This document shows, in pieces, positions 15,644 through 24,854 of a stretch of DNA of 64,000 bases. Positions within the stretch are counted from its first letter, which is position 1, and every line of letters begins with the position of its first letter. The translations under genes and the position numbers were made by a program. Under the pieces are notes generated by a model. The model saw only the letters and a list, made by a program, of their open reading frames with translations. It had not been told where the DNA came from and searched no databases. Origin of the DNA: JANPCX01 sp031431125 (GTDB lineage: Bacteria > Pseudomonadota > Gammaproteobacteria > Burkholderiales > Burkholderiaceae_C); contig JANPCX010000046.1 of assembly GCA_031431125.1 (NCBI GenBank), positions 62,001 to 126,000 on the forward strand, given 5' to 3'.

Positions 15644-18600
15644 ATGAACACCTCCAGCGCTTCTCAGGTCTCGCGTTTTAATATTTCTCAATGGGCCCTG
15701 GACCACCCCGCGCTCACACGGTACCTCTTGGTGGTCTTGATGCTGCTGGGCCTGGCGGCTTACTTTCAGCTCGGCCAAGACGAAGATCCGCCCTTCACCT
15801 TTCGCGCCATGGTGGTGCGCGCCTATTGGCCTGGGGCGACGGCGCAGCAGATGGCCGAGCAGGTGGCCGACAAGCTGGAAAAAACCCTGCAAGAGGTGCC
15901 CTACGCCGACAGGATTCGCTCTTACGCTAAGCCTGGCGAGACCACCATCATTTTTCAGGTGAAGGATTCGTCTCCACCCAAGGAAGTGCAGCAAATTTGG
16001 TACACGGTGCGCAAGAAGATCAACGACATGCGCGGCACCTTGCCCTTGGGTGTGCAGGGGCCTTTTTTCAACGACGAGTTCGGTGATGTGGTGGGCTCCA
16101 TGTACGCCCTGGTGGGCGACGGCTTCAGCGCGCCTGAGCTGAAAACCCACGCAGACGCGGTGCGCCAACGGCTGCTCAAGGTCAAACACGTCAACAAGGT
16201 AGAAATTTTTGGCGCGCAAGACGAAAAATTATTCATCGAAGTGTCGCACCAGCGCCTGGCGCAATTGGGCCTGGACTTCAACCAGGTGCTGGCTCAGCTT
16301 GGGCAGCAAAACGCGGTGGAGTCGGCGGGTACGATCAACTCGCCCACGGACAATCTGCAAGTGCGGGTCAGTGGTCAGTTCACCTCCGAAGAACAACTGC
16401 GCGCATTGCCCATTCGTGGTGGTGCAGGGGGCAACAGCTTCCGCTTGGGCGATATCGCCACCGTGACACGCGGCACCATTGACCCCCCTCAACTGCGCGT
16501 GCGTCACCAAGGCCAGGCGGTGCTGGCGCTGGGGGTATCCATGACAAAAGGCGGCGACATCATTGAAATGGGCCAAGCCTTGGCCGTCGCAAGCAAAGCC
16601 ATTCAGGCGGAATTGCCTGTGGGTTTGGAGCTGAAACAGTTTCAGAACCAGTCCACCGTGGTGGCACGTTCGGTGAATGAATTCGTCGGCGTGTTGATCG
16701 AAGCGGTGCTGATCGTGCTGGCGGTGAGTTTCGTGGCCTTGGGTTTGCACTTCAAACCCAACTCGTGGAAGTTCACCATCGACTGGCGGCCCGGCATGGT
16801 GGTGGGCATCACGATTCCACTGGTGCTGGCCATCACCTTTGTGGCCATGTACTACTGGAAAGTGGGGCTGCACAAGATATCGCTGGGCTCGCTCATCATC
16901 GCTTTGGGTTTGCTGGTGGACGACGCCATCATTGCGGTGGAGATGATGGTGCGCAAGCTCGAAGAAGGTTTCGACAAAGTGCGCGCCGCGACCTTCGCCT
17001 ATGAAGCCACCGCCATGCCCATGCTCACCGGCACCTTGATCACGGCAGTGGGTTTTTTGCCCATCGGTATGGCGCAGTCCACCGTCGGCGAATACACCTT
17101 TGCAATCTTTGCGGTCACGGCTGCGGCCCTCTTGATTTCCTGGTGGGTGTCGGTTTACTTTGTGCCTTACCTGGGCACACGTTTGCTCAAGGCACCCGTC
17201 CATCCACAGGGTGAGCAGCCCGTTGTGCACGAGTTGTTTGATTCGCCTTTTTACACACGCTTTCGCGGCCTCGTGAACTGGTGCGTGCAGCACCGCTGGA
17301 TCACGATCGGGCTGACGGTGCTCAGCCTGGTGCTGGGCATCGTCGGCATGGGCAAGGTGCAGCAGCAGTTTTTCCCGGACTCCAGCCGCTTGGAAGTGCT
17401 GGTGGATTTGTGGTCACCGGAGGGCACCTCATTTGCGGCCAATGAAGCTGTGGCAGCCAAGGTGGAAAAACGTTTGATGGCGCTCGATGGTGTGGACCAT
17501 GTGAGCACCTGGGTCGGCAGCGGTTTCCCTCGTTTTGCGCTGACCATGGACCAGATCTTCCAGCACAGCAACGTCAGCCAAATGGTCGTGCTGACCTCCA
17601 ATTTGGCAGCGCGCGAGCGGCTTCGCAAGCAATTGCCCGAGTTGCTGGCCAGCGAGTTTCCGGAGGTGCGTGCCCGCGCCAAGCTGTTGCCCAATGGCCC
17701 GCCCGTGGCTTTTCCCGTGATGTTCCGCGTGGTGGGTGCGGACCCGGCCAAGGTGCGTATCTACGCCGATCAAGTCAAAGCCATCATGCACGCCAACCCG
17801 AATATGCGTGGCGTCAACGACAACTGGAACGAAGCCATCAAAGCGCTGCGCCTGGAAGTGGACCAAGACAAAGCGCGTGCTCTGGGTGTGTCCAGCCAAG
17901 CCATTGCGCAAGCCGCCCGAACGCTCAACAGCGGCAGCACCGTCGGCCAGTACCGCGATGGCGACAAACTCATCGACATCGTATTTCGCCAACCCCTGAG
18001 CGAGCGCGATGCGATAGCTGACCTGTCCCACGGCTACCTGCCCACGACCACGGGCCGCGTGGTTCCTTTGAGCCAAGTGGCCACGGTGAAGTTCGTATGG
18101 GAGCCCGGTGTGCTCTGGCGGGACGCCCGCGACTACGCCGCCACCGTGCAAGGTGATGTGGTGGACGGCATTCAAGGTGCAACCGTCACGGCCCAACTCA
18201 ACCCGCTGTTTGATGCCATTCGCAAGGACATGCCATCTGGCTACCGCATTGAAGTCGCCGGTGCTGTCGAAGAAAGCAGCAAAGGCCAAGGGTCTATCTT
18301 GGTGGGAGCGCCCTTGATGCTTTTCATCATGTTCACCTTGCTCATGCTGCAGCTGCACAGCTTCAGCCGCGCGGTGCTGGTCTTCCTGACTGGGCCGCTT
18401 GGCATCTCAGGTGTGGCTGCCGCCTTGCTGCTGCTGGACCGCCCCTTCGGTTTTGTCGCCTTGCTGGGCGTGATTGCCCTCATGGGCATGATCATGCGCA
18501 ACTCGGTGATCTTGATTGCACAAATCGAACATGACCGAGAGCGTGGTGTGAATGCATGGAGCGCCATCGTTGAAGCTGCGGTGATGCGTTGCAGGCCCAT

Positions 18601-18766
18601 TGTGCTCACCGCAGCCGCCGCTGTGTTGGCCATGATCCCGCTGTCACGCAGCGTCTTCTGGGGCCCCATGGCTGTGGCCATCATGGGCGGCTTGGTGGTC
18701 GCGACGGTGCTGACGCTGTTGGCCCTACCGGCCATGTATGCGGCGTGGTTCAGGGTGCGTCGTTGA
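15644..18766 (+). CDS. RND efflux transporter, inner-membrane permease (AcrB family)
   Basis: 1040 residues, full length for the family. The N-terminal helix (RYLLVVLMLLGLAAYFQL) is followed by the porter domain with RAYWPGATAQQMAEQVADKLE, then TM segments including VLIVLAVSFVALGL and the proton-relay helix ALGLLVDDAIIAVEMM, where the Asp pair DD is conserved. The second half repeats the pattern: LLMLQLHSFSRAVLVFLTGPLG, MGMIMRNSVILIAQIEHD and RCRPIVLTAAAAVLAMIPL. It expels small molecules using proton motive force. Substrates cannot be told from sequence; it is more HAE1/CzcA-divergent than classical MexB. Confidence 0.93.
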   Translation: MNTSSASQVSRFNISQWALDHPALTRYLLVVLMLLGLAAYFQLGQDEDPPFTFRAMVVRAYWPGATAQQMAEQVADKLEKTLQEVPYADRIRSYAKPGETTIIFQVKDSSPPKEVQQIWYTVRKKINDMRGTLPLGVQGPFFNDEFGDVVGSMYALVGDGFSAPELKTHADAVRQRLLKVKHVNKVEIFGAQDEKLFIEVSHQRLAQLGLDFNQVLAQLGQQNAVESAGTINSPTDNLQVRVSGQFTSEEQLRALPIRGGAGGNSFRLGDIATVTRGTIDPPQLRVRHQGQAVLALGVSMTKGGDIIEMGQALAVASKAIQAELPVGLELKQFQNQSTVVARSVNEFVGVLIEAVLIVLAVSFVALGLHFKPNSWKFTIDWRPGMVVGITIPLVLAITFVAMYYWKVGLHKISLGSLIIALGLLVDDAIIAVEMMVRKLEEGFDKVRAATFAYEATAMPMLTGTLITAVGFLPIGMAQSTVGEYTFAIFAVTAAALLISWWVSVYFVPYLGTRLLKAPVHPQGEQPVVHELFDSPFYTRFRGLVNWCVQHRWITIGLTVLSLVLGIVGMGKVQQQFFPDSSRLEVLVDLWSPEGTSFAANEAVAAKVEKRLMALDGVDHVSTWVGSGFPRFALTMDQIFQHSNVSQMVVLTSNLAARERLRKQLPELLASEFPEVRARAKLLPNGPPVAFPVMFRVVGADPAKVRIYADQVKAIMHANPNMRGVNDNWNEAIKALRLEVDQDKARALGVSSQAIAQAARTLNSGSTVGQYRDGDKLIDIVFRQPLSERDAIADLSHGYLPTTTGRVVPLSQVATVKFVWEPGVLWRDARDYAATVQGDVVDGIQGATVTAQLNPLFDAIRKDMPSGYRIEVAGAVEESSKGQGSILVGAPLMLFIMFTLLMLQLHSFSRAVLVFLTGPLGISGVAAALLLLDRPFGFVALLGVIALMGMIMRNSVILIAQIEHDRERGVNAWSAIVEAAVMRCRPIVLTAAAAVLAMIPLSRSVFWGPMAVAIMGGLVVATVLTLLALPAMYAAWFRVRR

Positions 18767-18915
18767 GGTGAGGGGATCGAGGAGGGTTTTTGTCTCGGGC
18801 AGAGAAAAAAAGCCGTAGCTTTGGCGAGTAACCCAAAGCGGTATTTGCTCACGCTCATCCCGTTGAGCCCTCGTACACAATCTGCAGCTTGCCCACCAAG
18901 AACCCACACTTCCGC

Positions 18916-19665
18916 ATGACCACGCCAAGATCACGACTAGCGCTGAAGTGTGCTCCCGCCGTTTTTGCTGGATTGTTTCTGCTCTTCGCATGCAAGCTGT
19001 CGTTTGCACAGCAACCGGTGGCGGTGCTGTCACCGGGCGAGTTTGTGGCTGAGGGTGGCATGGGTCATTTGTCCCTCAAGCCAGGCAAGGCGGGTGCGTT
19101 GAACTTTTCGATTTCGTCACTGGGCGACAACGGGCACAACTGCTCGCTGGAAGGTGAGGTGCGCAACGGTCGGGCCAAACTGGAAGGGATCGAGGAAAAG
19201 AAACCTTGCATCGTGACCATGACGCTGACGCCGGCAGGCATTGACGTCAAGGGCGGGCCTGGGGATGCGTGCATGGGTCATTGCGGTGTGCGTGCAACGT
19301 TTGAAATGGTGTACTTCAAACCATCTGCGGCCTGCACCAGCAAGGCCGTCGCTGCGACGCGGAAAAGTTTCAAGCAGCAATACGACCGCAAGCAGTTCGA
19401 GCCAGCGCGTGCGCTGCTTGAACCCCTGCTCAAGGAATGCGACCGCTCGCTGGACTGGCTCGAGAAGGGGCGGGTGCGCAACGACCTGGCGGTGACGCTG
19501 CACAAGCTGGGCGACCTGGCGGCCTGTCGCGCTGTTCTGAAACCGCTGGAAGAGGATGCCAAACTCACCGATGCGGGCATCCGAGAAAACTACCCACCGA
19601 CCGACGCTGAGAATTTTCTGCCCATCGTTCGCGCTACGCGGACGAATCTGAAACTGTGCCGCTGA
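18916..19665 (+). CDS. Exported protein of unknown function
   Basis: 249 residues from ATG 18916; an upstream TTG at 18889 only extends the frame. A signal peptide is evident (LKCAPAVFAGLFLLFACKLSFA, cleavage near residue 31 before QQPV). The mature part has paired cysteines (CSLEGEVRNG, KKPCIVTMTL, GDACMGHCG), suggesting disulphides in the periplasm, and a C-terminal helical half with tetratricopeptide-like spacing (QYDRKQFEPARALLEPLLKE, RVRNDLAVTLHKLGDLAACR). I do not recognise the family. It opens a cluster of small secreted proteins after the efflux genes. Confidence 0.75.
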   Translation: MTTPRSRLALKCAPAVFAGLFLLFACKLSFAQQPVAVLSPGEFVAEGGMGHLSLKPGKAGALNFSISSLGDNGHNCSLEGEVRNGRAKLEGIEEKKPCIVTMTLTPAGIDVKGGPGDACMGHCGVRATFEMVYFKPSAACTSKAVAATRKSFKQQYDRKQFEPARALLEPLLKECDRSLDWLEKGRVRNDLAVTLHKLGDLAACRAVLKPLEEDAKLTDAGIRENYPPTDAENFLPIVRATRTNLKLCR

Positions 19666-19780
19666 TGTCAGCGCCTCATGAGAAAACGCCGGGCCGCTCC
19701 CAAGTTTTCTCATCCCTCTCGGGGGGCCTGGCGCAACGCGACAGGTCTGGGGGCGCTCAACACCCAACGAAAGGTCCTCC

Positions 19781-20053
19781 ATGGCGTTGAAAAAGTGGGC
19801 GCGTGATGCGCTGCTCGCAGTGTTCCTTGGCCTTCCGCTCACCGTTGTCCTGGGCTTTTTCAGCTTGTTTTTGGTGTTCTCCGGCCTGGACGGTATCCAG
19901 GCGCCCGAGGCGTCGCGCAATGTGCCTGTCGGCTCGGTGTTGGTGATGTCGGGCCTTGCCGCAGCGGCCACTGTGCTCGGATTTTGGGTGTGGCTGTTTC
20001 GGCGTGACCGAACCGATGTGTCGGTCGTGCCTGGGTCACCGACAGCTTCTTAA
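19781..20053 (+). CDS. Small membrane protein, two predicted helices
   Basis: 90 residues. Hydrophobic segments at about 10-34 (LLAVFLGLPLTVVLGFFSLF) and 49-72 (VGSVLVMSGLAAAATVLGFW) are followed by a short charged tail. The weak upstream context is AAAGG about 10 nt before the ATG. Its stop overlaps by 4 bp the stop of the convergent gene on the other strand. No family was recognised; it looks like a real gene because the frame fills the gap neatly and the protein has normal membrane topology. Confidence 0.55.
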   Translation: MALKKWARDALLAVFLGLPLTVVLGFFSLFLVFSGLDGIQAPEASRNVPVGSVLVMSGLAAAATVLGFWVWLFRRDRTDVSVVPGSPTAS

Positions 20054-20970
20054 TCTGGGAACAAAAAGTCTTCGTCGCCTTTGGGTTGGACGCCCATTTT
20101 TTCGTACCACTCGGGCCCCAACTCGCTGGTGGCATCACCGGTGCACTTCAAATTTGCCACCGCTTTGCCGCTGCGTTCAACCACGAGGCCGTTTTTCTCG
20201 CGGGTCTCACCTTTGGGCCCCCACTTCCCGACGCCGGAATAGGCCACGTAGCTGTAGCTGCCTTTCTTGAAACGCAACCAGCTGCCCGCACCGCCCGCGA
20301 AGGGAACTGTTTCACCGCTGGCGGCTTTGTTGGCGGTGAGCTGGCCTTCAGGCAACATGAGCTCGGGGGCCTCGTTTGAATCCGGTTTGCCGAAGCGGTA
20401 TTGCAAATAACCTTTGCTCTGCGTGGCGTTTTTCGAGGCACAAACCGACACCATCTTGACTCCGGTGCGGCAAGAAAAAACAACGGTCTCTTGGGCAGTA
20501 CAGAAAGAGGCCTGCCCACTGAGGGCAGCGGGTGCAGCGCTTGCAACCGGGCTGCTGGTGGAGCCTGTAGTTTTGGCACCCAACACCGTGAGCGATTGAA
20601 CCAAGGCCACGGCCCGGGTCTTTTTGCATGAGGGGTCGCCCTGACAAGAGTCGGCCATCACACTGCTCATGGTGTAACTCAAGCTCACCCGTCGGCCCAG
20701 GTAGGATTTGGGTTTTTCACAGATGGCAAAGTCGGCCAACTCTTCGAATGCCTTGCCTTGGTCGTCCTTCAGACTCACGTAGCACCCCAGGTCGCCCTCA
20801 TTGATGTTCGTCACCGTACCGACGGTTTGTTTGGTGAAGTTGCCCACCTTGACGGTGGTCGGTGCGGCGGTTTGCGCAAACGAGGCGCTGGCAAAGGCCA
20901 GGCTCAGTGCGGCGAATGTGAACCGCATGAAGCTGGAGACGAACGGCGTGGAGTTGAGGCGAGTCGGCAT
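20050..20970 (-). CDS. Exported protein of unknown function, cysteine-containing
   Basis: 306 residues from ATG 20970, with AAGGA 8 nt upstream. The signal sequence lies slightly inside (FMRFTFAALSLAFASASFA, cleavage near residue 33). The mature N-terminal half has GCYVSLKDDQGKAF and CEKPKSYLGRRVSLSYTM. The second half contains ALSGQASFCTAQETVVFSCR and aromatic-rich strands (SWLRFKKGSYSYVAYSG), a small beta-rich domain like those of periplasmic inhibitor-type proteins. Function is unknown. Confidence 0.75.
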   Translation of the reverse strand: MPTRLNSTPFVSSFMRFTFAALSLAFASASFAQTAAPTTVKVGNFTKQTVGTVTNINEGDLGCYVSLKDDQGKAFEELADFAICEKPKSYLGRRVSLSYTMSSVMADSCQGDPSCKKTRAVALVQSLTVLGAKTTGSTSSPVASAAPAALSGQASFCTAQETVVFSCRTGVKMVSVCASKNATQSKGYLQYRFGKPDSNEAPELMLPEGQLTANKAASGETVPFAGGAGSWLRFKKGSYSYVAYSGVGKWGPKGETREKNGLVVERSGKAVANLKCTGDATSELGPEWYEKMGVQPKGDEDFLFPD

Positions 20971-21061
20971 GGAAAATTCCTTCGGTTGAGTGGGAGCCCA
21001 GCGTTGAACAGGTGGGCATCTGCCGATGACCGACAGACGGGCGACTGAAACAGGGGCTCGG

Positions 21062-21667
21062 TTACTTGGGCGCGGGGGTCGCCGCCAATGCTTTCAGGGC
21101 GGCGGTTTGAAACGTGGCCGATGCCGCAAGCCGCGATTTGGCAACGTCTGCAAAATCAGCGCTGGACGGCGGGTTCTCGCTTTTGTCCTTGCCCATGCCG
21201 CTGAGCCACTTGAAAAGTTTGCCGTCGCGGTAGTAGTAACGTTCCTCGCTAATGGCCACCTGTTTATTGGAGTTGCCAGAGTCTGCAAACCCTTTGACCA
21301 TTTCGAAAACGAAGACGAGGGTGGAGCCCGCGTAGTAGAACTCGCTCACCACATCGCCGCTGTCGTCGCGTTCAATGATTTCAATCTTCTTCACCACGCC
21401 GCCCTCGGCCCAGGCCTTGCCGTCAGCTTTGTAGTCAACGTCCGGGCGCTTGGAGGTGAAGGTCACACGCTTCAACTGAGGCAGCTGTTTGTTGACTTCC
21501 GCAAACACCTGGCGCGCATGCGCAGTGTCAACCTGCGCATGCGTCAAGGCCGGTAGCAGCACCAGCAACGACGCCATGAAAACAAACCTCAACCCTCGGG
21601 CAGATGACCGCTGACGTTCAGGCAAGTGATCTTTCTGCGTGGAATTCAAAGCGGTGCGGTCCTTCAT
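21062..21667 (-). CDS. Exported protein of unknown function
   Basis: 201 residues from ATG 21667. A hydrophobic segment at about 28-44 (FVFMASLLVLLPALTHA) acts as signal peptide, preceded by an unusually long basic N-region, so an internal ATG at residue 31 is possible. The mature part is beta-rich with VKKIEIIERDDSGDVVSEFYY and EERYYYRDGKLFKWLSG. The start overlaps the upstream gene's stop as ATGA, so the two form one unit. No family was recognised. Confidence 0.7.
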   Translation of the reverse strand: MKDRTALNSTQKDHLPERQRSSARGLRFVFMASLLVLLPALTHAQVDTAHARQVFAEVNKQLPQLKRVTFTSKRPDVDYKADGKAWAEGGVVKKIEIIERDDSGDVVSEFYYAGSTLVFVFEMVKGFADSGNSNKQVAISEERYYYRDGKLFKWLSGMGKDKSENPPSSADFADVAKSRLAASATFQTAALKALAATPAPK

Positions 21668-22275
21668 TTCAAGCCCGTCAGCAAGGTTTTGAACTCGGTG
21701 CGTTGGTTGGCCACCGGCACGTTGAATTCGAGTTTGAGTTTAGGGTTGCGGGGGGCGGTGATGACCACCTGCAGGCTGTCTGCATCATCGACCAGCGCTC
21801 GCAATACGGTTTTTTGAAAGCTCTTGGCACGTTGGCTTTCTTCGCTCACGCTGAAGGCGAACTTGCTCACATCGGGTATCCAACCGCTGAGCAAGGAGTC
21901 CACCACATAGGGTGGTTTGCCTGGACTGTTGACTGTGATTCGAAGCAACTTCTTGCCGTTGGCCAACGCATCTGGACCTTCGAAATCGTCAAACTGAAAC
22001 GGCTTCAGCGTTGCCACGTTGTCGACGTAAATGTCGATGCCCAGCATGCCTTTGACGTTTTTGGTGCTGTAGGGGTAACAAAAGAAGGTCACCATGAAGG
22101 TGGTGGGTTTGCCCAGCAGCGGCGCCGTCGCTGTGTACGACAGGTGGCGCGTGCCATTTTCTAGCTTGGAAACTAGCCACCTGGCCGGCGGGGCTGTTTG
22201 GGCCATGGACAGCAGCGAGGCGCTGGTCAACACCGCAGCAAGGCCAAAGCGAACGGCCATCGTTTTCAAAAACAT
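21664..22275 (-). CDS. Exported protein of unknown function
   Basis: 203 residues from ATG 22275 (the frame is open to 22311). The signal peptide is MFLKTMAVRFGLAAVLTSAS followed by LLSMA, cleavage before QTAPP. The mature protein has alternating hydrophobic strands (LSYTATAPLLGKPTTFMVTF, MLGIDIYVDNV, LQVVITAPRNPKLKLEFNV), suggesting a beta sandwich. It is coupled by ATGA to the gene that follows. Together with its neighbours it belongs to a run of small secreted proteins. Confidence 0.7.
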   Translation of the reverse strand: MFLKTMAVRFGLAAVLTSASLLSMAQTAPPARWLVSKLENGTRHLSYTATAPLLGKPTTFMVTFFCYPYSTKNVKGMLGIDIYVDNVATLKPFQFDDFEGPDALANGKKLLRITVNSPGKPPYVVDSLLSGWIPDVSKFAFSVSEESQRAKSFQKTVLRALVDDADSLQVVITAPRNPKLKLEFNVPVANQRTEFKTLLTGLK

Positions 22276-22364
22276 AGGTTTGCTTTCGCACTGATTGGGG
22301 GGGCGCCGCACAGCGTTCAGTGCGGCCTGTCGGATCGGTGAGCTGTGCGCGCGGGGCCACGGTT

Positions 22365-22715
22365 CTAGAACTGACAGGTCATCTCTTTGTTCACGCGCGC
22401 ATTCACCCAGGCCATGTCGATGCTGCGCAGGAAGTCATGCCATGTTTTGGGCCCGTAGAACCTGAAGCCGCCGTTGTACGAGGCGACCACGATCACAGTG
22501 CCGGCCATGTTGACCCGCCGCACGCAGGACTGAATGTCGGTGTACCAGCGTGCCTGTGTGTTCAGATCGGCGTTGAAGAAACTGGCGGCGACTTTCACAA
22601 CCACCATGTTCACGTCACGCGTGCGCGTGTGCGCCACGTTGTAGGTGACGACGGATTGGGCAGAGACCAGAGTCGACAAAACAAGGCAGACCAGGGCGAC
22701 AAGGATGGATTTCAT
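22365..22715 (-). CDS. Small exported protein
   Basis: 116 residues from ATG 22715. The frame runs open much further upstream, but a clean signal peptide begins here (MKSILVALVCLVLSTLVSA, cleavage before QSVV). The mature protein of about 97 residues carries two cysteines (SCVRR, MTCQF) that could pair, and a central GTVIVVASYNGGFRFYG strand. It is of the same general type as the two genes downstream. Function is not known. Confidence 0.65.
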   Translation of the reverse strand: MKSILVALVCLVLSTLVSAQSVVTYNVAHTRTRDVNMVVVKVAASFFNADLNTQARWYTDIQSCVRRVNMAGTVIVVASYNGGFRFYGPKTWHDFLRSIDMAWVNARVNKEMTCQF

Positions 22716-22851
22716 ACAGACCTGCGGCAAAAAATGTGGATGGGACCCAATGTAGTGGCCCCAGTCGTCCGAAAATCCGCAAGTGGCTCGGGACCGCGAC
22801 ATATTGCCGAACATGGAAGCATTCGTTTTGCCGGATCTGCCAGCGCTGACC

Positions 22852-23322
22852 TCAATACGGTATCCCGTCCTTGTGAAAAAAATGCCACTTCCCGGCATCG
22901 TCTGCTTGGGCCACGATGTCGTCGTCGGGGTAGCTCGCCCTGTCGCCTGGGGTGCGGTCACCCACGACCAAATAGATGCAGTCGTCGGCGCTGCGGTTGA
23001 CCAGGTGATGGGCGTTTCCGGTGCCGGCTTTGAAGCCTGCGCACATGCCGGGCTGCAGCATGGTTTCGCCTTCGTTGGTGATCAGGGTGGGCTGGCCTAC
23101 CAGCACGTAGACAAACTCATCTTGCAAGCGGTGGGCATGCCGCAGTGCTGACACGCCGCCGGGTGCCAGCGTGACGCGGTTGATGCCGAAGTTGTGCAGG
23201 CCGAACAGGTCACCCAGAGCCTGCACCGTTCGGCCCGCCATGCGCGTTGCGAAAGGCTCTGGGTAGATGGTGGGTTTGTTTCTGGCGGGGGCCAGCTCGG
23301 CCTGAATGGCGATGGTGGTCAT
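22852..23322 (-). CDS. Cupin-domain protein
   Basis: 156 residues. The conserved cupin motifs are visible: LAPGGVSALRHAHRLQDEFVY with metal ligands His-x-His (RHAH) and Glu (DEFVYVL), then PGMCAGFKAGTGNAHHLVN carrying the last His. One barrel of this kind binds a divalent metal and small acids or sugars. There is a short C-terminal tail with WHFFHKDGIPY. The substrate is unknown. It lies downstream of the MFS transporter and its small partner on the same strand, so it may be transcribed with them. Confidence 0.85.
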   Translation of the reverse strand: MTTIAIQAELAPARNKPTIYPEPFATRMAGRTVQALGDLFGLHNFGINRVTLAPGGVSALRHAHRLQDEFVYVLVGQPTLITNEGETMLQPGMCAGFKAGTGNAHHLVNRSADDCIYLVVGDRTPGDRASYPDDDIVAQADDAGKWHFFHKDGIPY

Positions 23323-23355
23323 GGTTGGGGGGATGGTTGAGTTGCTGTATCGACA

Positions 23356-23508
23356 TCATGCACAGAACGACACCAGTTGCAGCCACGACAGCACGTTGTT
23401 CGCGGTGAGCCAGGCTTGGAACACTGCCAGACAAACCACCGCCAGCAGCAGGCGATTGAGCCACTTGATACAACGTGACATCCAACGAGCGGCGCGCAAC
23501 GACCTCAT
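23356..23508 (-). CDS. 50-residue membrane protein coupled to the MFS gene
   Basis: Start ATG 23506-23508 overlaps the MFS stop as ATGA (23505-23508) and the frame ends at TGA 23356-23358. The product starts MRSLRAARWMSRCIKWLNRL, then a hydrophobic stretch LLAVVCLAVFQAWL and ends LVSFCA. It has one predicted helix with a basic N-terminal flank, an N-in orientation. Translation coupling argues that it is real. It might be a small subunit or chaperone of the transporter, but that is inference. Confidence 0.5.
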   Translation of the reverse strand: MRSLRAARWMSRCIKWLNRLLLAVVCLAVFQAWLTANNVLSWLQLVSFCA

Positions 23509-24746
23509 GGTACGGCCACGGCCGTGCGCGGCCGGACTAACTCGCGGTCATCGATGGGCCAGTGCAGAGCCGCCGCGACGACGCCAAGCACCATGGCAAT
23601 GATCCAGATGGTGTCGTAGGACTGGGTGGCCTCAAAAAGGCGGCTGCCCATCCACACACCGAGAAAGCCGCCGAGCTGGTGGCCAAAAAATACAAAACCG
23701 AAGAGGGTGGTGATGTAACGCACACCAAACACCTGCGATACCAAACCGTTGGTCAAAGGGGCCGTTCCTAGCCACACGAAGCCCATGACGGCGGCGAAGA
23801 GATAAAGGCTCATCGACGTCAAAGGCAGCAGTACAAACAGTGCCATGGCCGCTGTTCGCACCAGGTAAATGCCGGCCAGCAGGTGCTTCTTGCGGTGGGT
23901 GGCACCGAGCATGCCGAAGTAGTAGGTGCCGAACACGTTGGTCAGTGCAATGATGGCCAGGGCTGCGACCGCGTCGCTCGGTCGCATGCCTTTGTCGAGC
24001 AGATAAGACGGCAAGTGGGTGGCCACGAAAGCCAACTGGAAGCCGCAGGCGAGAAAGCCCAGATTCAGCAACCAGAAGCCCGGGTGCTTGAAGGCTTCAC
24101 GAATCGCTGCTGACATGGGCATGTCGGATGTGCTCGCGGTCAGGGCCTGGACAGGGTTGCGCAGCGGAATGGCCAAGGGAATGACCACGACCATGAGGGC
24201 GGCGAGCAGCAACAAGGCACCGCTCCATCCCCAAGTGCTGAGCAATTCTTGCGCGGCTGGCACCATGGTGAACTGGGCGAAACCGCCAATCGCGCCGGCC
24301 AGGCCCAGGGCCCAGCTGCGTTTCTCCGGGGTGACCAGTTTGCTCAAAGCGCCGTAGATGGCGCCAAACGACGTGCCGGACAGCCCGGTGCCGATGCAAA
24401 TCCCCGCGCCCCAAATGAAGCCAGTCGGCGTGTGGGTATGCACCATGAAAAACAGACCCAAGGCGTAGAACACCAAACCGCCAACGATCACTTTGACTGA
24501 ACCGAAACGGTCTGCCAGCATGCCGGCGAAGGGCTGGGTGATGCCCCAGGTGAGGTTCTTGATGGCCATGGCCATCCCAAACGTTTCGCGCGACCAACCG
24601 CGGTCCATCGTGACCGGCAGCAGGAACAGGCCTTGGACGTGGCGCACGCCCAAGGCCAGTCCCATGATGATGCCGCCGACGACAACAAGCACCCCTGCCT
24701 CTTGCCACCAGGCGGGCGTGGTGTTGTTGATGGACGCGTTCTTCAT
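23505..24746 (-). CDS. Major facilitator superfamily transporter
   Basis: 413 residues from ATG 24746 (the frame is open to 24827; the preferred start gives a short cytoplasmic N-terminus). About twelve helices. MFS signature: AGMLADRFGSVKVIVGG between helices 2 and 3, and GTSFGAIYGALSKLVTPEKRSWALG. It resembles the oxalate/formate antiporter-like group that carries monocarboxylates, though the substrate cannot be assigned. It is divergent from a LysR regulator 108 bp away, the usual arrangement for a regulator and its target. Confidence 0.87.
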   Translation of the reverse strand: MKNASINNTTPAWWQEAGVLVVVGGIIMGLALGVRHVQGLFLLPVTMDRGWSRETFGMAMAIKNLTWGITQPFAGMLADRFGSVKVIVGGLVFYALGLFFMVHTHTPTGFIWGAGICIGTGLSGTSFGAIYGALSKLVTPEKRSWALGLAGAIGGFAQFTMVPAAQELLSTWGWSGALLLLAALMVVVIPLAIPLRNPVQALTASTSDMPMSAAIREAFKHPGFWLLNLGFLACGFQLAFVATHLPSYLLDKGMRPSDAVAALAIIALTNVFGTYYFGMLGATHRKKHLLAGIYLVRTAAMALFVLLPLTSMSLYLFAAVMGFVWLGTAPLTNGLVSQVFGVRYITTLFGFVFFGHQLGGFLGVWMGSRLFEATQSYDTIWIIAMVLGVVAAALHWPIDDRELVRPRTAVAVP

Positions 24747-24854
24747 GGTGATTCCAGACCGGGACATTGCCCTTGCGGTTTTGACAAGCCGATTACATGA
24801 CGTCGCGGTCTGTGTTTCAATCGACATTTCGGACTCATCACATACCTAACCCGA

